A stretch of DNA of 64,000 nt from Phoronis australis. Lineage: Eukaryota > Phoronida > Phoronidae. The stretch lies in assembly GCA_002633005.1 (NCBI GenBank), contig NMRA01000294.1, positions 240,948 through 304,947 on the forward strand. Direction: 5' to 3'. A program made the translations under genes and the position numbers. Each line of letters starts with the position of its first letter. Positions within the stretch are counted from its first letter, which is position 1. Shown piece after piece: positions 24,067-36,870 of the stretch. A model generated the notes under the pieces. The model saw only the letters and a program-made list of their open reading frames with translations, had not been told where the DNA came from and ran no database searches.

Positions 24067-27000
24067 CGCTTTGCAGTAAGAGCAAGGTTTATGTTTTTCG
24101 TCAACGGAATATGCCCACTATCGTGGCCTACATGTAGGTCTAAAGCATACATCAACCTGATGCGTTTGACGAACGATTTGCATGCCACTATTTCTTGCCG
24201 CAAGTGCGTGGTCAATATCCTCAGATTCTTCGAACGCAACCCTGATCTATTTATAACTGTAGAGCCGGTGGTGTAACGTGATCAACATACGTGAGTCTCC
24301 TATATTACGTATGGTGGCGCTCGTGTGCGTGCAAGAACGACTACGGAATTAAATGATCTTTCAAAATCGCTTTAGTAAAATAAATGTCAATAGAAGTTAT
24401 TTATCAACTCCATGTACTAATTTTTATCCCAATTTTAGTGTTAAGCTCTTTGCGAAGTGAGCTTCAAATCCGATTATAAAACAGAAACGTGTAAAATCCG
24501 AAACAATAAAACGGAATAAAAGAAAATAAAAAGCAATATTTCTAGTACACACTGTCCATAGCGTATCACTTCACGGCATTGTTAGTAGGAGCATTTGAGA
24601 GATATCTGTTTATAGACTGGTGACACTGTCACATACAACAACTCTGTAGTGGATGAATTACTCCTAACTCGACATGAACATGAACAAATATAGCACGCGT
24701 TAGGCATTAATTTATTAGCAAAACGTTTGAGCTTTTTCAAGCTAATCTCTCTGAAATATGCAAGCTTGATCGACAAGTTCTGAAGTTACCAATGTAGTCG
24801 CTCAACGCGAGCTGGTGTTATTTCTCAATTATAAAAGCAATTAAGTGGATGAGTTGATTAGTTTCACGGCTTACGTTTAATCAGAAAATAACACTAAACG
24901 CGTATAATAAGTGTCCGGTTCCTGCGTTTGGAGCATAGAAATAAAAAATAATGAGCCAGGTCCTTCCATGAGCAAAGCGTTTATGGCCTCTGAATAATAG
25001 GAATGAATTGAAAATTGGGTATAAAGTTCAGACTGAAATTAAATACAGAAAGTCGTGTCTCATGTAAGTTGGAATCTCCTGCAAAAACGCAGTTCCAGCA
25101 ACTCGGTTGCTTTTGATGAAGCTTGGCAACTCGTTCATTAAATGATTTGCTCATGATTTAGCCAATCACTTGTCGAACGACCAACACCATTACTGTTATG
25201 TAATAATCTACTTTGCCGTGGCAAACGTTGGAAATGGTTACCGTGTAAACAAAGTTAACGACAGGATATCACTGCGTGCAGACTAATACCGTTCAATTGT
25301 TTTGTGCTGCACCAAATGGACATTAGAAATAGAAATACTCCGAAAGTCAGCAATAAAGATGAATAATAGATATTGTTGAGCTGAACGACAAATTAATGCC
25401 CGACGTTAGCGTACAACTGGCTATGGTTATAAGTTCGTATAGATTAGGAAGACTCATCACAATATAGTTAATTTAATTGAAGCGTTTTCATTGCCCTGTT
25501 AAATCTAGAAAAGCAGCATAAATGGTTCCGGTCTGGGCCCAACTCCGATTCTTAAACCAGAGTTCTGACGTCATGTTTAAGATTAAGTAGGACATCATGG
25601 ACAAATTAGCCAACCACAGTACCGAAAGTAAAGTGTATGTCTTGCCTTTTTATTCATTTTCCATTTAACTAGGCTCGCTGTTTTATGAAACAAGTAAGCT
25701 ACAATGACAGCAAAACAACGGTATATCAAGTGGCCAATTTTCGTTTGATAACAGTATCCAAGAAAAATTCACAAAATCATTGTTGCAGTTTTCTAACCTA
25801 TCGTTTTGTTTTCGGTTCATGAAACTTTTCATTTGTTCATGAAAACTCTGTAAGTCTCATTTGTGATAGCGTTCATGCAAAAAAGGATCATTCCAAAAAC
25901 AAGCCCACTAGCAGCACGTTAGAGATCAGTACACAAATTTATCCCTCTTTCACTCATCACTTTTAGCGACATTTGCGGCTTTTTCAAAAGCTACATAAAC
26001 GTAAGGCATTTCATTTTGAACAAAGCGGCTCGGTATGTTTTACGTCAATAAGCTGTTTCGTGACATAATTCATGAAGAATGGGTTTCGAAAAGTTGGGTG
26101 CAGTTTTGTATCGGAACCTGAGTCCCCTACCCCGTTCGTTACAGCCAGCCGCGTCACCAGACCGTTGAGGTTCAGCGAACAAAAAATCCAGCACCATTTC
26201 ACTTCATATCTTGTGATTTGTTTTTGGTAACAATGTGCAACTGAAAAAATACCGCATTACCACATCTATTATCATGCAACATAGACCAATTACGGTGTAA
26301 CGTACATGTAAGGCACGTGAATGTGTTCGGCTTTTGTCGTTCGAAAGTTATTTGTATGGTACATGTATTGCTCAGTACTCGTATATTGGCAGTTATGCTT
26401 GAGCAATTAACAAAGATGTCTCGTGTCTGAAATTGGTTTGGGCGCTTTTACAAGAAACACAAAAACATGTCCGAGATAAATGCCCACGAGGATTGCTGCA
26501 GACAATGAAAATTTGATCTCTTTCTTCGGTGGCGTTGGAAAAATTTCCTTGGCCACGAGGTAGTACTCACGCAGACATTTACTATGTCTGCAGCTATGGA
26601 TCTCTGGCAATAAATTGATATTAGGGTATTGTTGTTGTTTTAGCGACAACAGATCTCGTGTTAGATGACGTGCACGTCACTGTTATTGGAAGAATTGCAC
26701 TGCAATAGTGGCATCTCCTAGTCTTATGGAAACCCAGTGAAGTATGTTTTTATTTAAGCTTGGCTTGAGTTATTTGAATGATTGTGGCTAAACACAGCTT
26801 GATGCATCACATGCAGTTAATTGGTGCGGCGCTATACGTCAGTTCATAACGAATATTTTGATTAACTATAATAACATCCATCGGTTTTGTCACTAAATCA
26901 CCATGCCGACCATTGTTACTCCCTCTATTGTCCAAGTGTTCATGAGGAAACTAAGATACAAGACCTACGTAAAGGTAAATGTAAAGCTCTCGACAACATT

Positions 27001-27208
27001 TGTAATTAAGTTATATAATAATTCCTGTGTACTCTGGTGTATCAATTATTAATTAATAGACACGAGGAATCTAAGCAGCGATCCATGAACTAATGTGCCA
27101 TTAACTAGCAATCAAAGTATTCCAGAAGAATTTGAAGCAATTAAGTATATGTACATTTAAGTATATTAAGTATATGTATGTTTAAAAGTGATGAACCGTT
27201 TCATTTCC
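24067..27208. other. Non-coding, no gene seen
   Basis: AT-rich; short chance frames only. TACATGTA at about 24130, 26304 and 26357. Confidence 0.5.
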
Positions 27209-27636
27209 AAGGTACCTAAACTACACGGTCAACGGACTCATAAACACGGGCACGGACGCATGAACACGACTCACGGACCTGCAAACACCGTCCACTGACT
27301 CACAAACACGGGAACGGACTCACAAAACACGATCCACGCACCCAAATACACGGGACACGGACTCATATTCACGAGGAAACACGGTTAACGGACCGCCAAA
27401 CACGGGTCACGGACTCATCGGCTTCGTGGGTCAGCTGACATCTTCATTTTGTCCGTGACCCGTGTTTGGCGGTCCGTTAACCATGTTTCCTCGTGAATAT
27501 GAGTCCGTGTCCCGTGTATTTGGGTGCGTGGATCGTGTTTTGTGAGTCCGTTCCCGTGTTTGTGAGTCAGTGGACGGTGTTTGCAGGTCCGTGAGTCGTG
27601 TTCATGAGTCCGTTGACCGTGTAGTTTAGGTACCTT
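27209..27636. repeat. 428 bp near-perfect palindrome of tandem 20 bp monomers
   Basis: Left arm 27209-27413 (205 bp) and right arm 27452-27636 (185 bp) are reverse complements. By eye they differ by one substitution (CACGG against CATGG in the AAACACGGTTAACG region) plus one 20 bp block present only on the left. That block is exactly one internal monomer. Each arm is a tandem array of 20-22 bp monomers of the type CGGACTCAnAAACACGGG, about nine on the left and eight on the right. The 38 bp loop holds a perfect 10 bp palindrome, GTCAGCTGAC. The outer ends are AAGGTACC and GGTACCTT. Transcription would give a long hairpin RNA. Confidence 0.95.
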
Positions 27637-28448
27637 GATTTCTAGGATCTTTTAAGTGTCTATAAACCACCACATAAACCACTGCCCCGTTGCTTGAGAC
27701 TGACTTTCCAATGCTGCGAATCGGCCGGGCCAATTAAACATCAGCTGAGAGTAATCCGAATGCCGTGCACTTACATTAAGTGGCTTATCATTCTCTCTTC
27801 CCACCATACGTCTGGTCATCATTCTTTTTCACCCACAAATATATGTCGAGAATCTACGAGCTCACGTGATTTATCTTTGTCATTGCATCTCGTGGAGTAT
27901 GAGAATCAAGACTTATTGCCTTACTTCCTTTATCTCAACTGAAATCTATACGCAGTAAATTGTTACGATTTGATGTATTTTGTACATCCGTATATCTCAT
28001 ACAAATGCTATTTATGCCATGCTTCTATGTGTATATGCATATGTATATGATTATGGTTATGGTTATCTCAGGTACAGAGGAATACTACTGCCATATCTTA
28101 TCGAGAATTTCATCTTTGGTCTCGTTGGGACAATGCCAGAAGAAATGAAATCGAGATAGGAAATTGCAATAGTATTCCCATGTAGCTATGTATGGACTTA
28201 TTTGCGTCGCGGCGATATCTTGCTGCCGTGTGCTTTGGCTTGTTGTTCTATGACATACTGCTAAGCACAGTACCGCGCAAGTTAAGCGACAAGATTTCTG
28301 TAAAAGTGCTGAATAACTAGTAAATTCATTTCGTAATGACTTTGTAAGAATTTTTTTTTATTTGTTTGAGTTTCTATTTTCTGTTCTCGATCTCTAGAAT
28401 ATTACCAGGTCATTTGGACCAAGAGGGCAATATTGCACGAAGCCAAAG
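27637..28448. other. Non-coding, no gene seen
   Basis: Short chance frames only. Confidence 0.5.
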
Positions 28449-28537
28449 GTCCTCCCCCTCTTTCCGTTCCTCCTTCCGTCCCTCCCTCCGGCCTCCCCTC
28501 CCTCCCCGTCCATCCTTCCCGCTCCACCCCGTTACCT
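28449..28537 (+). repeat. Polypyrimidine tract (C/T-rich)
   Basis: About 85 bp of nearly pure C and T in irregular CCTCC/TTCCG units. Such tracts can form triplex (H-DNA). The 74-codon frame across it reads Ser/Pro/Arg repeats and is not a gene. Confidence 0.85.
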
Positions 28538-30131
28538 TCTCTGTACAAATCTTGATGATGCAAAAATATGTCCAACAGACATCGGCCTGAATGCCTGAGA
28601 CGATTTCTAATATTACACGTTACGTAGGAGCTATTCCTAATTTAGCTTAGTGAATTATAGTGAGCTTTTTGACATTTATTTGATGCTGTAAAACACGTAA
28701 CTAATCTTCTATTATAATATCTCAGTGACATTTACGTATCGAGTGCCACTGGTATTTAGTAGGTCGAGAACATTTTATAGCGAATACTTGAATTAAGTGA
28801 CACGAGAGAGTACAGGGTTTTTGAAGCACTCCACGGACCTAATGTAAGATGCCGATAAAATGATAGAGAAATTTGGTTCTGCAAAGCGCATGCGTGCTCC
28901 ACAGCCTATGTGTTGCGATCGTCTGGTACACATCGCACGGCACACACAAACACATCACTCTCCATAACTTGCAGTCGGCTCATTTAAAGTCATAAAATAT
29001 ATAATAAATCCGTAGTGTGTATTTTCACTGTCTGAGAACGATTTCGACAATTACAATTTTAGGGGGGCACCCTGATGCCCGCGGAGATCTTAAGTTATTT
29101 CAAGTGGGGCAATAAATTGAATACTCGCTTATACAGCAGGATATAACCACATTTCAAGACATTGATGTAACAATCTATACATAGTTCGGTTACAATGGAG
29201 AATAAACAATATCGCCCATGGGATATACATGTGCATACCCCTTTCATAAACGACTTTACTCTTTGACGGCGTTTTCGCTACCACTTTCGCTAGTGGAAAG
29301 AGTGCTGCCAGTCATGTGGCAGACCCTTTACTTCAAAGGCCACGCATGCGCTGATGAGGGGCCTTTATTCTTCGTCACATTAATCAAAACTTATGGCAGA
29401 GAGTGAACGTGCTTTGACATCAATTTAATACAAATGCTATTCCGTGGCGTGAAAACAAACTAATTCCTGGCGAAAATGACCCCCTACCGTACAGGTCGTC
29501 TGCCTAACCAAAACTCGAATTGTTTGAAATATTCTGGGACATCCCTTGTTAAAAGGACACCAAACCCGGTTTTGGCCTATTAACAGATATTAAAAAATTT
29601 CGTTCCCATCTATTCCTCTAAAACAAAAAAGGTTTGTAATCCTCGACAACCTTCAAATAATTCTAGCAAAATTTGACAATAGACAACATCAGCTAGCGTG
29701 TCACGTGATTTGAACTGAGTATTCACAGGTTCACCAAAACGAGGCTCCTGTCTATTACAATGCGTTTTCCAGTTCTTCGTCGTGTTCTTGCTGCAAAATC
29801 ATGTGAGTTGCTGCAGTTGTTTCACCAGTAACGCAAAAGACTGGACAAAATCTCCGAGAAACTTTTCCAAGGAGTTGGTTGACAGTATCTCATGCTGGTT
29901 GAACAGCGGAAGAAGGAAAAACACCGGGGACAAAATTTTTTTCCGAGAGAACTACGTCCATTCATTGTTTGCTGTTGTGGAATCCGAGTCCATACTAGCG
30001 AAAGCTCGGTGTTGTTGGTTATTCAAGAAGATCCGCATTTAGTGTACATGAAGTTCAGTAATCAGGAAGGCTGTTCTGAAATCGAAAAGGCCTCAGTGTT
30101 CGTACACAGGAGGAAGCGGTGGCCACTTCAG
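28538..30131. other. No gene called; possible left end of a second THAP element
   Basis: At 29549 the string TTAAAAGGACACC resembles a T2/Kolobok terminus and lies about 0.6 kb from the minus-strand THAP remnant. Two overlapping plus frames (29782-30042 and 29892-30173) have no recognisable domain. Confidence 0.35.
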
Positions 30132-30845
30132 TCACGTGTTCGCTGCTTTTCTGTGGCAATAACTGAGGAGTGAAGACTTTGCAACTGCATTGTCTCCATA
30201 AATGATCAATTTGCTATCTACAATTGGCATAATAATTTGAAGTGTTTGCATGAAATCACCGTGAGGGTTGAACACCGTTACGTGATTAAATAGTTCATTG
30301 TCATCTGCTGTACTTTTACTTTTAAAACGTTTGACAGAAAGTCTATGAGTACATGGCAACACCATTGGTAGGTCGTCCTCGTATTTTTTGGATTTTCTTG
30401 ACTGTTTCCCGATTGTGAGTGACCTTCCCTCTCAGATGCTGAATCAGTTTCTTCGTTTTTTTTTTCTTGTCCCGCCTGCTCAAGCTTAAAAGTTGTTGCT
30501 TTTACTTTCTTTTTTTGCACTTCTTCAGTTTTGTCCACTTTGTAATTACACTTAAAACAAGAGGGAACTGCTTCGCTTTTTATTCTTCATTTCTGTAAGT
30601 CTTGGTTGATAAAACCCTCCGGGTAAAAGTGAGCACTATAGATTTTGGTGTGAGCATCCATGTTAAAATACACTGAATTTATTCTCATTTTTTGTAATCC
30701 ATGGTAAAAGAAGTGGCTTATTGTCCATAGGTAGTCCGAAAATCTTCTCTGTAATTTTCTTGTGCACCGCAAAAGCAAAAATGCGGTATCTTCGTTTTGA
30801 CAGTACACACACTTCCGATTTTGTGTTGATGCAACCCCCAGTTCA
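30132..30845 (-). pseudogene. Second THAP-domain remnant, minus strand, frameshifted
   Basis: Read on the minus strand, one frame gives TKIYSAHFYPEGF (around 30610-30650) and, past a stop, RIKSEAVPSCF. This matches the THAP pattern Cys-Ser-x-His-Phe followed by the AVPS-type box, with the zinc-binding Cys replaced by Tyr. Farther upstream another frame has GCINTKSEVC. Downstream is a Lys/Glu/Ser-rich linker (30278-30538). At least one stop and a frame change break it. It is likely the remains of a THAP transposase or a THAP gene copy. Confidence 0.5.
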
Positions 30846-32553
30846 GGTCACATGACATCGCAGCGCGCTTTAGCCATTTCAGTCTATAAGTCTGCTAAAC
30901 GGGCAAGCGTGACCTACGCTCTAGGCGAGTCACACAGAAACTGTGGGAAGGATCACCCATCAAGTACCATAACAATCTGTGACAAAAAGTGAGAGATTTT
31001 AGTTGAATCCTGATTTTACCACTCAAGTGGGATAAATTATGAATAACAGTGCGGATAGCACAGAAAGCATTCACCGGTATCAAGTAGCGCGAGTCCGGAG
31101 ACTGACGGTTTGCTCTTTTCCAAAGATGACGTCAATACACTGGTTGAGGCTGAATGAACAAGGAAGTGTTTGGAGAATCTGTCGAGGCCACGTCAAACGT
31201 GAGAATAACATTTGTCGTAATTGATCAGTGATTGAAAACAGAACGATGCAAATATACGTTGCACAAAAATACCTGCCTAGTACGCATGTGTAGAAGAGAT
31301 TTGACCTGCTATTTCTGTCTTTAAAACAACACCGCCATAATCAGGCGAATAACCGTTTGCTTCCGTGGATGGCGAAACATTAGATTGTCGTATACGTTTG
31401 ATACGGATCCTTGGCGCAGTAACGTTTCCCAAGTTATAGAGCAGTCTCAATAAAAAGTAAACAAAATACAATATGAAAGACTCGTTTGTATTTTTGGCGT
31501 CCGTTTGTGACTACTCGGTTACACGCATCCGTCAATCAGATTTTGAAGGCTTCAAGTAACTGGCAATCTTCGCGCCAAAAGTGTTAAGGTTACGCCCTTT
31601 AACGTTCAACCAATAAGATAAAGGGTTTTGGTCACATGACAGTATCCGTGATGATTTATATTTATTTTATATCTCAGTGTCACGGCATTTAATATCCAAA
31701 TGCACAAGTCCAAGTCCATTAAAAATTGACCTATCGCAAGCTCCGCCCACTTTCGAAATGTCGACAAGCAATCAATAATTTTTTTACTTGTTGTTTGTCG
31801 GGTAAAATGGCGGCTTGTACACGAAGGTGTGTCAAGAATTCTGCGTTCTGATTGGTCAATTAAGCCGTCACTCAAAATCCTGACGACGGGTCAAATACGT
31901 CAGAAGGTGGCGCTAAGGGCGTTCTATAAGTAGTCTTGACGAAATCCCGATAAATAGCAGACAATTCTGCCCACATGTGAGTGGTTTCGTAATTCCCAAC
32001 CCAACGATGCTGTGCATTGTCCGAAAAAAATCCTGGTAGTTTTCATCAATGCGTTCTAACCTCAGGGGTTGAAAACGATTCCGCTTACGATGTTTTTGAA
32101 TCCTAATCTCGGGCTAACAAACAATCCACCACACCGTTAAATAGCACATACGTTCAAAAATGCCTCCTGCCCAGTAACAAAATTCCAATCCTGGCACCAA
32201 TCTCGGGCATACTTTCCGGAGGTTTTCCGGATTTCGCGGTGGACGTGTATCAGCCATTTTGAAGATTTCTACTGCAGGTTTGCTGTCTGCTGATGCGTCA
32301 CTGGGCTTCAGTTACAACGTCGTGACTGAAATTCGGAGACGCGGCCACAAAATCGTTTCTACTCATGATAGTCTTCTACATCATTCAAAGTAGACTTTCA
32401 TTGCTTCGGCAAGTCAAATCAAAATAATGTTCCACCTGATTTTTCTCGTAACAGAAAAACGTCTCGGAGAGCCACGTTATTTCCGCCAGTGTACAGTTTG
32501 AGATGGCCCAAAATCAACATTCCAGATGTAGCAACTTTAAAAGAGTTCAATGA
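30846..32553. other. Non-coding, no gene seen
   Basis: Contains two inverted CCAAT boxes (CAACCAATAAG near 31608, GATTGGTCAAT near 31851) and a GGCGCTAAGGGCG region, but no gene start was found near them. Confidence 0.45.
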
Positions 32554-32670
32554 CTTTCTAAAATCCCTCTGAGCTGGTGGTGTGTTACAACTATTATTAA
32601 AATCTCTTGGTCTATTTACACCGACCTAGTTAGTTGTAACACGCCACCACCTCAGAGCGGTTTTAGAAAG
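32554..32670. repeat. Hairpin with 39 bp stem and 39 nt loop
   Basis: 32554-32592 and 32632-32670 are reverse complements with about five mismatches (CTTTCTAAAA... and ...TTTTAGAAAG). The loop (TTAAAATCTCTTGGTCTATT...) occurs again inverted at 32850-32886 as ...AATAGACCAAGAAATTTTAA. Followed by CTGACGA...CCGAAACGTCG, a string common near retrotransposon ends. Confidence 0.75.
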
Positions 32671-35600
32671 TCTTTATGTGAAATGTATGGTCCCGAAGCA
32701 ATAAACGCATTCAGACACTTAGAGAAGGCACACACCATGATGAGTGTACCACATATCCGTGCTCGTTCTTCTAAGAACGCAGGAACATCTGACGATGGCC
32801 AGAGAACAGACCGACCGAAACGTCGTGTCAGTGTAAATAGACAAGAGGTAGGTGTAAATAGACCAAGAAATTTTAATGATAGTTGGAAAAGAGTTCAAGT
32901 GGCGGTCTTTGATTGAAAAGAAGTTCTGGTATGAATTACAAGACTGTTTTATTAGTAATTTGGCATTGGGGGACAGATATACGTATTTCATAATCTAAAT
33001 TAGCTCAGTTGCTCCTTTCGTTGTGAATGGCTTGTTTCCCTAACATCAATCATTTTAATGAATTAAAACTGCTAAGTCCCCACTTTTGTATTTGCAAATT
33101 TAGTGAACATAAACAATCAAAAGGACACTGAGAAATGAAGCTATATGATAAATAACCCATAGGTTAATCGTTTAGATGTCTCATACATTGATTTTACTAT
33201 ACGCAGTTTTGTAACGCCGCCGTCATGCATGGCGAAGAAGTGAGTCGTCTCCCATGTCGGATAATTCGAACTGTGTGCGTGAGAATGTGCTGGACCGCAA
33301 TACAATGCGCGCTATGTGAATGAAACAACATAGTGGTCGTCACAAGATTCTTAAGCTCAGAATCTATCAATTAAGGCATAAAGGACGGTTGGAGCCTCGC
33401 GAAGGATTGAGCTATTCTACTGACATATTCTGGTTCAGAAGATGAAGCTTCTATCAACTCCAGCTGTTTTAGTTATTGTTGCATTTCTAGGACATTGTTC
33501 TTAGAGTACTTTGCCCTTATAAAGACTCGGATATGTACCTTAACTTTTTTTACTGCACTTCTGGACTCGTGAACACCCTTTTTCAGGTTGTTTTATTGTC
33601 ATAATCTATTTTATTCTGCACTCATAACACTTTTGAAAATAAGGGGGTTCTTTTCGTGCAACGACCCCTAATTTAAGGACTATTCATATTGTTCATTGAA
33701 ATGACGGAAGAAACAAATACGCAAAATGATTTGGGGAACTTAGTTGGGTGCTTCTTTGGGACTGTGTCATGAAACTGGGCATTGGTTGAGGTCATCTAGG
33801 TTGACTTGGGTGTCGTGTTGACAACTGCTTCGAACGGACCCCCCCCCGCGACGTTGTAACCAAGATCTAGGTCGAGTCGAATCCATGATGGTACTAGAGG
33901 CTACATGCGAGACAAAGGAGGGTTTCAGATCTGGACAGAACAGAGCAGAGACCAAATGATGGAGCTTTTTATCCAGAACAACTTTAACGAACTACTGAAT
34001 AGCACTTGAGTCAGCGACAATGCATTTTGTTCACAGAATTGCTATTAAACCTGGACCATCACATTCCATTCATGTTGACCTGCAAAGATCCATGCCTGCC
34101 GTGGCTTAAGTCTTTTAAAAAGTGTTTAAACCACCATTTACCTTGTTTTGACAAGCGACTACATTGTCAGCACCATTTAATTTGCATTTGTAGCAATGAC
34201 TATCATAAAAGCAAGAAAGCAGAAGAAAGTCGAGTTCAATTGAAAACTTCTTGTTTGCAACGTATGGACGTACAGGTGTACCCAGCGCCAATGGGCCATG
34301 TCTACCAACACGGGAGTTTCGTGTACAATCTCGTGCCATATCCACGATTCTCTGATGTCCCACAGGAAAGTGAAGAGAGCCACAGTGTGCTAAGTTACTG
34401 AGTTGTGAGAACTACAACAAACGCAACCCCTCGCTGTTCTTTATTATACCATAAACCACGGGAAAACGAGCAGCGACATCTGACGACTTTACACATTAGA
34501 CTGGAGGATGACTAATGCTGATATTGGTTGTCCCGATTCTACGTACTTGTAATATGTATCAGCTAGCAGATCATCAGATGGTGTTTGTGGGTGTTCAAAT
34601 TTGACAGTTGATCTACTGGTGGGGTTGCTTTTTGGTGATTTGATTCGAAATTTTAAAAATGGATATGGAAAGCGTGCAACTGTAAGTGGCGCACGGATAC
34701 CACTTGACGATACAACACGTCTACACTCTGCCAAAACTGACTGGGCACTGTGGGAAGTGCATTATTTCGCTTGCCACGTAGCAAAACAACACTAAATACT
34801 GTCAAAACTGACTGCGTAGTGCATTATTTCGCTTACCGTAACTACATGTACATAAACTTAGCCCGTCGTGTATTCATATTTCCTGTGTGTATGGCTATAG
34901 TTTCAATCATAGCTGTTACGGAAGTACATTAGTTTTTGAAAGATCTTATGCTGTCAATTTGCTGACAGGCTATGAAGCTCTGATCGAGTGAGACAACAGA
35001 ATAAACGTCGACTGTTAAAATTTACTGCTAAAGAGGTGAATGACAAAAAATACGATGTTATTATAAATAGGAAACAACGGCGAGTCACGTGATTATTGAA
35101 GATACTGTATTTTTTTAAACAAACTGGACAGATTTCGACAGAACTCTGCCAGACGCCATCAAAATATGATGATTGTCCGAATTATGTGACTTTTTAGTTG
35201 AATTTTGTCGCATTTTTGTGAGAGTTTAGTGCTACTAACCGTATTTTTGCGAATGCCCATGCAGAGAAAGTTGTCGCGATTGCGATAAAAGGCGTGGAGC
35301 AACACATGTCGCGATGTCGAGATATAGGCAGAATTGAAATAGATTCCATTCAGAGAAAAATGAATGTTTAGCCGTGGTTTATGAATCGAAACTTTGTCAG
35401 ATTTTGTCGCTGTCAATTTCATTTTGAAAACCACTGCATTCATACGCAGACACGCTGATTGAGGGTATTAATTAGAGCTCTGTGTACCGACGCACTTGGA
35501 TGTAGGCAAGTTGCACCAGGGGCAAATTTAACGGCATAGACAAAACTAGGACACAGGTTTGACAACTCACACCACCTCTCCGAGTTAGTGCAACTTGCCC

Positions 35601-35829
35601 GCTTCAAGCTCCCGTCTGAACCGCAAATTGGGACAAAGCGGAAGTAATTATCAATCCAATACGCTTAAACTTGGAACTTAGCAAATTTTCCGAATGAAGC
35701 CATGTTGCATGTATCAATTTTTCTACACTCATTAATCGAGAAATTATTAGTTTATCCAAAACTTTTGGGAATTGTGAGTAAGCGTTGTTAAAAGCGGAGT
35801 ATTATTTGAGTGTCTAGAAAAGCTCTGTT
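32671..35829. other. Non-coding, retrotransposon-end-like start, otherwise nothing seen
   Basis: 32787-32840 carries CTGACGATGG...GACCGAAACGTCG. A 50 bp imperfect direct duplication (CAAAACTGACTG...TGCATTATTTCGCTT) lies at 34732-34776 and 34802-34837. Confidence 0.4.
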
Positions 35830-36870
35830 CTCCGTTCTGCGATTATTGTGCAGTAAAAAAGGATGTGACTTAAAGTTTCAACTGCAACATAATGGTCATA
35901 TGTCACGGTTTGTCTAAAGTAGTCGCTGTTAAGGAACAATCCGCATTTTAATTTGCATCAGCTAATTTCATGATTGCGGGGCACATAAAATAATGTTCAG
36001 GACTCTGGCAAGTCTGAAGCAGTGGTATGCTGTTGGAAGTTATGCTTTTATGTTTTGTTTTAATGTAGTCGGTAAGAAATTCTAGGCATTGAATGCAAGT
36101 CATTACGGTGGAACCCAGTCTTAAAGGTCTTGCTGGGAGAAGGGGAAATACATGTAGGTTAACTGCGTCGTAGTCCAGCTCTAGTGCTTTAATTGTAAGA
36201 GTCAAATAGGGTTTTATTTGAATAGTTGTTTATGTTGTTTAATACTTTAAATGTGTGAATGGACGTGTGAGGTTCACGACGAGTAGTTTGTTTTTTCCAG
36301 TTCAGACTACTTAGGACCTTGATTGTGTCAAACCTTTGTATGATCCGGTTATGGCTAAAGCTGACTAGTCTTGTAGTCTGTCTAACTGAACAAGTACATG
36401 TATGCCTGCCTTCGATGACTGTTATAAGGTATCAAAATGTCTAGTTCTAGGAGAAAGAAGGATTTCAAGATGCGTGGAGTTCACATGGCGAGAAACGATT
36501 TTAATTGGATTAAATAACTTCTGTACATTTTCAACAAGTTCACGACTGTGAGGTGTGAATGTAAGTTTTTCATCCAATAATATGCCAAAGTGCGGTTTAT
36601 GTGTGTGTGTGTTTTTGAAACTTCTCGATCAAGTGATAGGTCGAAGTTTGTGTAATAGTCAATGTTGTTTAATTTAGGAAATGTTAAGTCAAAACATTTT
36701 TCAGGTTTAAATTTTATCCTTCATTTATGAGACAAGTCAGAAAGTTTGTTCAGGTCAGATTTTAATTGTAGAGAGTATACAGAGGATGCTCATTTGTCAA
36801 TGAATAGCTGTATAATCAGCGTATAAAACTTTACTGAAATATCGCAAAATGTTGCTTCTTTGAACTCCCG
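35830..36870 (-). pseudogene. Decayed LINE reverse transcriptase (CR1/L2-like), minus strand
   Basis: Read on the minus strand from about 36825, one frame gives YADYTAIH, a damaged YADDT catalytic motif (second Asp changed to Tyr). Shifted frames give LKSDLNKLSD, RIKFKPEKCFDLTF and GILLDEKLTFTPHS, the conserved thumb region of non-LTR reverse transcriptases (usual form KHLGI.LD..L....H). Further on, 35948-36205 reads LQTCQSPEHYFMCPAI, matching the C-terminal Cys/His segment that precedes the LINE 3' end. Many stops and frameshifts are present. Only the C-terminal part of an element remains. Confidence 0.65.
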
